Shown here piece after piece: positions 1-3,897 of a stretch of DNA of 5,102 nt. The position numbers were made by a program, and so were the translations under genes. The stretch is from Gammaproteobacteria bacterium. Lineage in GTDB: Bacteria; Pseudomonadota; Gammaproteobacteria; DRJJ01. The notes beneath the pieces are model-generated. The model was not told where the DNA came from, searched no databases, and worked only from the letters and a program-made list of their open reading frames with translations. Within the stretch, counting starts at the first letter, position 1, and each line of letters starts with the position of its first letter. The stretch lies in the NCBI GenBank assembly GCA_011052255.1, contig DRJJ01000031.1:1-5102 (forward strand). The letters run 5' to 3'.

Positions 1-890
1 ATCCACTGGATAGCACCCGGATAACCGGGGTAAAACGTGATATTAGCCTGCTGCAACAGGTGGAAGCACAGGCCGGGGACCAGATTACCGTACTGGACAT
101 CTCACTGGACAAAAACCGCGATGCGCTGATAGACGCCCTGCAACTGGGTGCCGAGGTACAGTATTTTGACCACCACTACGCCGGTGAAATACCTGACCAT
201 CCGGGTCTGACGGCAAATATTGATACCAGCCCGACCACCTGCACCAGTCTGCTGGTTGACCAGTTTCTGAACGGCCAATACCGCGCCTGGGCCGTAACTG
301 CCGCTTTTGGTGATAATTTTTACGAAAGCGCGGTCGCAGCTGCCCAGCCGCTATCACTGTCTGAACAGCAACTGGATCAGTTGCGTGAACTGGGCACCTA
401 CATCAATTACAACGGCTATGGCAGTGCCATCAGTGACCTGCACTTTGATCCGGACCGGCTCTATCAGCTGATGCTGCCTTACACCAACCCGCTGGATTTT
501 ATTGCCGCTGATCCTGGTTTCAAACAGCTGCAATCCGGCTACCTCGAAGATATGCAAAAGGCGCAAGCGCTGAAGGCAGAAAACGAACAGGCCGGCAGCA
601 CGGTATTTGTGTTGCCCGATGCGGCCTGGGCCAGACGTGTCAGCGGGGGGTATGGCAACGAACTGGCGCGTCAATATCCACAGCGCGCACACGCCCTGCT
701 CACCCACAAGTCACAAGGCGGATATCTGGTCAGCGTCAGGGCACCGGTTTCGAACAGGGCCGGAGCTGATGCACTGTGCAGACAATTTGAAACGGGCGGT
801 GGTCGTGCCGCCGCAGCGGGCATTAATCATTTACCGGATGATGCGTTTGATACGTTTGTACAGCGTTTTCAGGAGGCCTATCCGGGTTAA
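1..890 (+). CDS. DHH/DHHA1-family phosphoesterase, 5'-truncated by window edge
   Basis: The frame is open from nt 3 to the TAA at 888-890, giving 295 visible codons. The GTG at 60 is internal, because coding-like sequence continues upstream of it, so the true start lies left of the window. Counting from nt 3, the metal-site features of DHH phosphoesterases appear in order: VLD (Asp32), the signature FDHH (residues 55-58) and FGDN (Asp104). A C-terminal DHHA1 domain ends in GGGRAAAAG (from about residue 265), the substrate-binding glycine loop. Arg stands where RecJ and NrnA usually have His; I believe this is normal in the subfamily but could not check. The first motif (DxD) must be off the left edge. 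Members hydrolyse phosphoester bonds in small nucleotides or short oligonucleotides in the cytoplasm with Mn2+; the exact substrate is unknown. Some databases mislabel this group as acetyltransferase. It converges on yajQ with overlapping stops. Confidence 0.88.
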   Translation, partial: PLDSTRITGVKRDISLLQQVEAQAGDQITVLDISLDKNRDALIDALQLGAEVQYFDHHYAGEIPDHPGLTANIDTSPTTCTSLLVDQFLNGQYRAWAVTAAFGDNFYESAVAAAQPLSLSEQQLDQLRELGTYINYNGYGSAISDLHFDPDRLYQLMLPYTNPLDFIAADPGFKQLQSGYLEDMQKAQALKAENEQAGSTVFVLPDAAWARRVSGGYGNELARQYPQRAHALLTHKSQGGYLVSVRAPVSNRAGADALCRQFETGGGRAAAAGINHLPDDAFDTFVQRFQEAYPG

Positions 891-897
891 TCCCGGA
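881..897. terminator. Small hairpin spanning the convergent stop codons
   Basis: TCCGGG and CCCGGA form a perfect 6-bp stem around the 5-nt loop TTAAT. The loop contains the TAA of the DHH gene (888-890) and, on the other strand, the TAA of yajQ (889-887). No T-tract follows on either strand, so this is at best a weak, bidirectional or Rho-assisted end signal. The palindrome is read directly; the terminator role is inference. Confidence 0.35.
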
Positions 898-1369
898 AAT
901 TCTGAAACTGCAGCGGCAAGTCCAGATCGACTTCGCGCAACATGGCCATAACCTGCTGCAGGTCATCACGTTTCTTACCGGTAACCCGTACCTGCTCACT
1001 CTGTATCGCGGCCTGTACCTTTAATTTGGTTTCCTTGATCATTTTCACGATCATGCGGCACGAATCCTTGTCGATACCCTGCAGCACCTTGATCGGTTGC
1101 TGGGCGCGATTGTTGGTTATCGTCACCTCACCCGATTCCAGACAGGCTACATCAATACCCCGTTTAGCCATTTTTCCACGCAGAATCTCATCTATCTGTT
1201 TAACCTGAAAATCGCTTTCAGACTCGATCGTCAGTTGCTCATCCTGCTGGGTGATTTTTGAGTCTGTACCCTTAAAATCAAATCGATTCCCTATTTCCCT
1301 GTTGGCCTGATCTACCGCGTTGGTCAGTTCATGTCGATCCACTTCTGAAACCACGTCAAATGTAGGCAT
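887..1369 (-). CDS. yajQ: YajQ family nucleotide-binding protein (DUF520)
   Basis: This encodes 160 aa, full length for the family, which is about 160-163 aa. The N-terminus MPTFDVVSEVDRHELTNAVD is the typical YajQ opening, followed by RFDFKGTDSKI (about residues 28-38), then QVKQIDEILRGKMAKRGID and a C-terminal half with IVKMIKETKLKVQAAIQ and RVTGKKRDDLQQVMAMLR. The fold is two ferredoxin-like domains. Members bind nucleotides or RNA; in Xanthomonas a homologue binds cyclic di-GMP and acts with a transcription regulator, but whether this copy does so cannot be told from sequence. The ATG at 1369-1367 follows a purine-rich GGGGGAGGG ribosome site at about 1374-1382 on the minus strand. The gene is probably monocistronic: it is divergent from the 1468 gene and convergent with the DHH gene, sharing 4 bases at the stops. 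Confidence 0.96.
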   Translation of the reverse strand: MPTFDVVSEVDRHELTNAVDQANREIGNRFDFKGTDSKITQQDEQLTIESESDFQVKQIDEILRGKMAKRGIDVACLESGEVTITNNRAQQPIKVLQGIDKDSCRMIVKMIKETKLKVQAAIQSEQVRVTGKKRDDLQQVMAMLREVDLDLPLQFQNFRD

Positions 1370-1467
1370 GAGCCCTCCCCCTTTATGTAAATTCTATCTA
1401 TGTACGTTATAATAACCGAATTGATCAGAGGTTCCCTAAATAAGTTCTTTTACAGGATTTTATTTCT
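1370..1467. promoter_or_regulatory. Divergent promoter region of yajQ and the small-protein pair
   Basis: This 98-bp AT-rich spacer separates two divergently transcribed genes, so both promoters should lie in it. On the + strand a perfect TATAAT sits at 1408-1413, about 55 bp before the ATG at 1468; no good -35 is seen at 16-18 bp. On the minus strand TAGAAT (complement of 1391-1396) is a 5/6 match to a -10 for yajQ, again with a poor -35. AGGA at 1454-1457 is a modest ribosome site for the 1468 gene. The two -10 candidates are about 12 bp apart, so the promoters may interfere with each other. Confidence 0.45.
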
Positions 1468-1764
1468 ATGGCTACTATCCAGATTTCCGACAAGCTAATG
1501 AACGACATCATGGATGTCATTGTTGCTCATGATAAAGAGGCCATTGATGCCGGCATCGGTGCACAGTATATGTCTGCCCTGATTGGCTACATGGTTGCAC
1601 GTTACCCCTCTACCAACACCCAGAAGAAAGAAATCATCTCCCATCTGGCACAGTTTTCAGAGCATGTCATGCTGGATAATATGGCAGCCGATGAACCCAC
1701 TGACAAGCCCGTTGCCGAACCTGCACAGGAAGAGGCTTTTGGCGTATGGAAACCGGAAAACTAG
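1468..1764 (+). CDS. Hypothetical 98-aa protein, first of a two-gene unit
   Basis: I do not recognise the family. The ATG at 1468 is preceded by AGGA at 1454-1457, ten bases away, and by a TATAAT at 1408. The protein reads as soluble and mostly helical: residues 6-55 look like two or three amphipathic helices (SDKLMNDIMDVIVAHDKEA, then IGAQYMSALIGYMVARYP), followed by a helix around QKKEIISHLAQFSEHVML. A disordered acidic, Pro-rich linker covers about residues 72-90 (ADEPTDKPVAEPAQEEA), and the chain ends in GVWKPEN, which could be a short conserved peptide or docking tail. There is no signal peptide, no Cys and no clear membrane segment. Its TAG is immediately followed by the next start codon, so the two products are probably translationally coupled and may act together. 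A real gene is likely from codon pattern, ribosome site and layout; function is unknown. Confidence 0.75.
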   Translation: MATIQISDKLMNDIMDVIVAHDKEAIDAGIGAQYMSALIGYMVARYPSTNTQKKEIISHLAQFSEHVMLDNMAADEPTDKPVAEPAQEEAFGVWKPEN

Positions 1765-1983
1765 ATGATGGACAGCCTGAACCAGTATACAGACAGCGAA
1801 CTCAAACTAATCTATCGTATCCTGCATGAGAACCTTGCAAGCAGTCCGGATCTGATGGATTCAGACTTACTGAACGACCTGCAGACCCTGTTGCAGCAAA
1901 AAGCCAGGCAGGACGGTGTGGATGTATCACTGCATTCTCAGTGGGCTGCCTGGTTAAGTGGTCTGCCGCAGGAACTGTCGTGA
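1765..1983 (+). CDS. Hypothetical 72-aa protein coupled to the preceding gene
   Basis: The family is not recognised. Two adjacent start codons (ATG 1765, ATG 1768) directly follow the TAG of the upstream gene; the second may be the true one. A CCGGAAAA stretch at 1753-1760, inside the upstream gene, is the only candidate ribosome site and is weak, which fits reinitiation by ribosomes finishing the first gene. The protein is helical and acidic: YTDSELKLIYRILHENL (about 8-24), then DLLNDLQTLLQQKARQDG (about 34-51), then a Trp-containing end, HSQWAAWLSG (about 57-66). It has no Cys, signal peptide or membrane segment. The size and helix-turn-helix-like spacing could suit a small adaptor or partner protein, but nothing shows DNA binding. 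It ends 124 bp before the convergent DUF2797 gene. Confidence 0.68.
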   Translation: MMDSLNQYTDSELKLIYRILHENLASSPDLMDSDLLNDLQTLLQQKARQDGVDVSLHSQWAAWLSGLPQELS

Positions 1984-2034
1984 TATACGGCACCTTCAGG
2001 CAAAAACCTATACAGCGCTCCGCCCGGAGTAGTA

Positions 2035-2064
2035 TGCATTCCCACGCAGAGCGTGGGAACGAGG
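2035..2064. repeat. REP-like palindromic element
   Basis: TTCCCACGC (2039-2047) and GCGTGGGAA (2051-2059) form a perfect 9-bp stem with the 3-nt loop AGA, flanked by GCA on the left and CGAG on the right. I recognise the core, TTCCCACGC and its complement with a GCA...CGAG frame, as a very common extragenic palindrome in gammaproteobacterial genomes. The position in a convergent spacer is typical of REP elements. It may stabilise the 3' ends of the flanking transcripts or act as a Rho-blocked end. The copy number in this genome is not visible here. Confidence 0.75.
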
Positions 2065-2078
2065 GTACAATTTAAGCT

Positions 2079-2089
2079 GTCATTGCGAG
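2079..2089. repeat. Fragment resembling the GTCATTGCGAG dispersed repeat
   Basis: GTCATTGCGAG matches the first bases of a dispersed repeat family seen in many bacteria, in which it is normally followed by a GAAGC-rich stretch. Here the match ends after 11 bases and runs into GTGCAGCTG. AGCTGT occurs on both sides (2075-2080 and 2093-2098). It may be a decayed end of the element, or chance. Confidence 0.3.
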
Positions 2090-2107
2090 TGCAGCTGTAG
2101 TGTTCAC

Positions 2108-2929
2108 TTAGTCTTCTGTTTCCAGTTCAACCTGATAACCACCATGCCGGCGTATATTAATCACACCCGTATCCAGCAATAAATACTGACCTTTGATCCC
2201 TTCCAGCTTTCCTGATATTTCAGGTGTTTTATCCAGATTCATTGATGTCACCTTTTGCGGGTAATGCTCCACCGGATAGTCCAGCGTTGTGGCCGCCTGA
2301 TCCAGAAATTCTATGGAATCTTCACCGAACTGTTGCTGGCTTTGTGAGATCTCACTGGCGCAAAGTTCCAGTAAGCGATCACGCATCATCGGCAGATCTA
2401 TCTCTTCAGTATCATTTTTAAGCATACGTCGCCAATTGGTTTTATCAGCCACATGCTGCTTGAATGCGACTTCCAGCAAACCCGACTGGTACCGCGAAGC
2501 AACTTGCAAGATCGGCAAGGCCTGTACTGCACCCTGATCTATCCATCGTGTTGGAATCTGGGTCTGCCGGGTAATACCAACCTTCACACCTGATGTATTT
2601 GATAAATAAATGATATGCGGCTGCATACAGTGCTGTCTGCCCCATTCTTCGTCACGGCAGGTGCCCTGATCAAAATGGCATTTTTCCGGGCTGACAATAC
2701 AGATATCGCACTCCGGTAATTTTTTAAAACACGGATAACAGTAACCCTGGTTAAAACTCTTGTTGATACGACGTCCACAGGCAACACAGTTGATTTCACC
2801 CGTATGGCGTATTCGTATCGTGTGGCCTATCAATTTATTCATATCCACCTGATTATCATCTGATACAAGCTGATATTTGACCGGTGAGACCAACTCACTT
2901 TTCATCTTTCGTAAATTCAGGGTTTTCAT
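2108..2929 (-). CDS. DUF2797 family protein, Cys-rich zinc-binding type
   Basis: This encodes 273 aa from the ATG at 2929-2927. The protein opens MKTLNLRKMKSELVSPVKY, the usual DUF2797 start. The frame stays open to an ATG at 3103, but that extension reads through a dispersed repeat and looks non-coding, so I chose 2929. The upstream ribosome site is poor. A Cys-rich region holds C48-x2-C51, C64-x2-C67, C74-x2-C77, C84, C91 and C101 with H100, enough for two or more zinc sites. Next comes IIYLSNTSGVKVGITR (106-121) and TRWIDQGA (127-134), the family's most recognisable block; the IYL...KVGIT pattern recalls GIY-YIG domains, though I do not see the full catalytic set. A helical stretch follows and then a small beta-rich C-terminus (GQYLLLDTGVINIRRHGGYQ). 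The biochemical function of the family is unknown; a nucleic-acid role is only inference. Confidence 0.85.
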   Translation of the reverse strand: MKTLNLRKMKSELVSPVKYQLVSDDNQVDMNKLIGHTIRIRHTGEINCVACGRRINKSFNQGYCYPCFKKLPECDICIVSPEKCHFDQGTCRDEEWGRQHCMQPHIIYLSNTSGVKVGITRQTQIPTRWIDQGAVQALPILQVASRYQSGLLEVAFKQHVADKTNWRRMLKNDTEEIDLPMMRDRLLELCASEISQSQQQFGEDSIEFLDQAATTLDYPVEHYPQKVTSMNLDKTPEISGKLEGIKGQYLLLDTGVINIRRHGGYQVELETED

Positions 2930-3140
2930 ATATTTTCTATGCTGTCCCACTAACGCCTTCTCTCTTAAGGAGGTTGTTGTAAAAGTCCCCTCTCCCCCAA
3001 AGTGAGAGTCAGGGTGAGTGGATAAAATATAACTAACGCATAATAAATACAGGCGCTGCCCACAGTACCCGAAGCAGTATAAGTCCGCAATTGACGCAAT
3101 CAAGCACCCTGTTACCAGCGGTGCCGTTGCACAGTTTCGA
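2930..3140. other. Divergent intergenic region between the DUF2797 gene and tetR
   Basis: About 210 bp separate the two divergent starts. The region holds one degenerate dispersed repeat (2985-3020). An AT-rich stretch at 3021-3050 contains TATATT on the minus strand (complement of 3026-3031), a possible -10 for the DUF2797 gene without a convincing -35. The piece from about 3051 to 3140 shows no clear gene or structure. The minus frame stays open through most of it, but its translation is Tyr/Cys/Ser-rich and unlike the family. Confidence 0.5.
2985..3020. repeat. Degenerate copy of a CCCTCTCCC/AGGGTGAG dispersed repeat
   Basis: The stretch starts GTCCCCTCTCCCCC and ends GAGAGTCAGGGTGAGTG. 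It resembles a common proteobacterial intergenic repeat in which CCCTCTCCC and GGGAGAGGG arms are followed by a TAGGGTGAGGG-like tail. Here the arms are decayed: only CTCTC (2990-2994) and GAGAG (3004-3008) still pair, with a 9-nt loop. The identification rests on memory of the family and not on a search. Confidence 0.5.
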
Positions 3141-3178
3141 ATGAATAATGAATATTATCTTGAATATTCATTATTCAT
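3141..3178. promoter_or_regulatory. Large perfect inverted repeat, predicted TetR operator of tetR
   Basis: ATGAATAATGAATATT (3141-3156) and AATATTCATTATTCAT (3163-3178) are perfect 16-bp arms around the 6-bp spacer ATCTTG. Each arm is itself a tandem 7-bp repeat (ATGAATA twice on the left, TATTCAT twice on the right), giving four half-sites, as if for two cooperating dimers. The core, TGAATATT-N6-AATATTCA (3149-3170), recurs before the exporter gene. A TATTAT at 3153-3158 (5/6 to a -10) lies inside, so binding would block transcription. TetR proteins commonly autoregulate through such palindromes upstream of their own gene; binding here is inference. Confidence 0.75.
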
Positions 3179-3195
3179 ATGCTTTACTGCCCACC

Positions 3196-3804
3196 ATGTC
3201 TACACATGCCGAAAAACCCGCTGAAACCGACACCGCCAGTCAGATACTGGATGCTGCTGAAGAACGTTTCAGAACTTATGGATATAACAAGACCACCATG
3301 GCTGAAATAGCCACCGATGTTGGAATGTCCACCGCCAACCTGTATCGCTACTTCAGAAACAAGCTGGAAATCGCCGCCGATTGCGCAAAAAACTGTCTTA
3401 ATAAACGTGCAGAACTACTCAAGGCCGTGGTGGACCAGCAAAATGTTAGTGCTGCTGACAAACTGGAGCAATTCTTCCTCGCTATTGCCCGACACACCTA
3501 TACTGAAGCGAAAGATAATATAAAGATCAATGAGTTAATTGCACATATTATTACAGAACGCCAGGATATCGTTAAGCTTAAAAATCAGCACGAGTTAGCC
3601 TATATTGCCGAAATACTGGCTCAGGGAAACACCCAGGGTGAATTTGACGTTAACGATGTAATCGCTACCGCCGAGGTAGTTCATGTCAGTCTCGCCCTGT
3701 TCCAGACACCCCTGTTTATGGGCCTGTACGACCTTGAAACCTTTGAGAGTCTGGCGACACGCTCTGCCCGCCTTCTCATATGCGGCCTTAAACAACATTC
3801 CTGA
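3196..3804 (+). CDS. TetR/AcrR family transcriptional regulator
   Basis: This encodes 202 aa from the ATG at 3196, a normal TetR length. An N-terminal helix (ASQILDAAEERFRTYGYNKT, about 14-33) leads into the helix-turn-helix (TMAEIATDVGMSTANLYRYF, about 34-53) and NKLEIAADC, the canonical TetR DNA-binding block with the LYRYF recognition-helix signature. The C-terminal half is the all-helical ligand and dimer domain and ends in SLATRSARLLICGLKQHS. An in-frame ATG at 3148 would add 16 residues (MNIILNIHYSYALLPT), but those codons lie mostly inside the palindromic operator and are unlike the family, so 3196 is preferred. Neither start has a clear ribosome site. The exporter gene follows 93 bp downstream on the same strand and carries a matching operator, so this protein probably represses the exporter and itself and is released by a substrate-like ligand, unidentified. 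Confidence 0.9.
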   Translation: MSTHAEKPAETDTASQILDAAEERFRTYGYNKTTMAEIATDVGMSTANLYRYFRNKLEIAADCAKNCLNKRAELLKAVVDQQNVSAADKLEQFFLAIARHTYTEAKDNIKINELIAHIITERQDIVKLKNQHELAYIAEILAQGNTQGEFDVNDVIATAEVVHVSLALFQTPLFMGLYDLETFESLATRSARLLICGLKQHS

Positions 3805-3897
3805 TCGATAAAAATGACATACAGTACAAAACCACTATTTTTGTGAATATTATATAAATAATTCAAAAATCACACCCGTGCAAGGAGAGCAATAAAC
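3805..3897 (+). promoter_or_regulatory. Promoter and leader of the RND exporter gene
   Basis: This AT-rich 93-bp gap has candidate -10 hexamers TATTAT (3848-3853) and TATAAA (3853-3858), each 5/6, both inside the predicted operator; -35 matches are poor. A strong ribosome site, AAGGAG at 3882-3887, lies ten bases before the ATG at 3898. No T-tract terminator for tetR is seen, so read-through from tetR is also possible. Confidence 0.5.
3844..3865. promoter_or_regulatory. Second predicted TetR operator, upstream of the exporter
   Basis: TGAATATT (3844-3851), six bases, then ATAATTCA (3858-3865) repeats the architecture of the core site before tetR (TGAATATT-N6-AATATTCA). The left arm is identical, and the identity extends to 10 bases (TGAATATTAT). 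The right arm matches at 6 of 8 positions and the spacing is the same. The outer half-sites of the tetR site are missing, so binding may be weaker. It is flanked by ATTTTTG (3837-3843) and overlapping CAAAAAT (3864-3870), which extend the symmetry. Confidence 0.6.

Larger units (their letters stand above)
1984..2107. other. Convergent intergenic spacer with repeats
   Basis: This 124-bp spacer lies between the ends of two convergent genes. It holds a short GC hairpin (CTCCG/CGGAG, 2018-2029), a strong REP-like palindrome (2039-2059) and an 11-base match to another dispersed repeat (2079-2089). No T-tract follows the hairpins on either strand, so a classical intrinsic terminator is not evident. 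No open frame of note is present. Confidence 0.6.

Noticed and set aside
85..951. Long open frames antisense or out of frame to the DHH gene
   Set aside because: They lie within a well-supported gene, have Arg/Gln-rich unfamily-like translations and no ribosome sites.
2018..2029. CTCCG/CGGAG mini hairpin as an intrinsic terminator of the small-protein pair
   Set aside because: The stem is 5 bp with a 2-nt loop and no T-tract. It may be part of the neighbouring REP-like unit but is too short to claim.
2075..2098. AGCTGT direct repeats as a target-site duplication around the GTCATTGCGAG fragment
   Set aside because: Only 6 bases long, with no inverted ends or mobile gene between them; easily chance.
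2967..2980. Perfect AAGGAGG ribosome-site sequence on the + strand
   Set aside because: The only nearby start-like codon, TTG at 2977, is followed at once by TAA, and no + strand coding frame follows. Probably chance.
3091..3119. TTGACG as a -35 element for tetR
   Set aside because: A 5/6 match, but 17 bases downstream there is ACCAGC and no acceptable -10, and the palindrome lies too far away.
3837..3870. ATTTTTG/CAAAAAT inverted repeat as a terminator of tetR
   Set aside because: The stem is nearly all A-T and interrupted, with no GC-rich base or following T-tract; it fits better as flanking symmetry of the operator.
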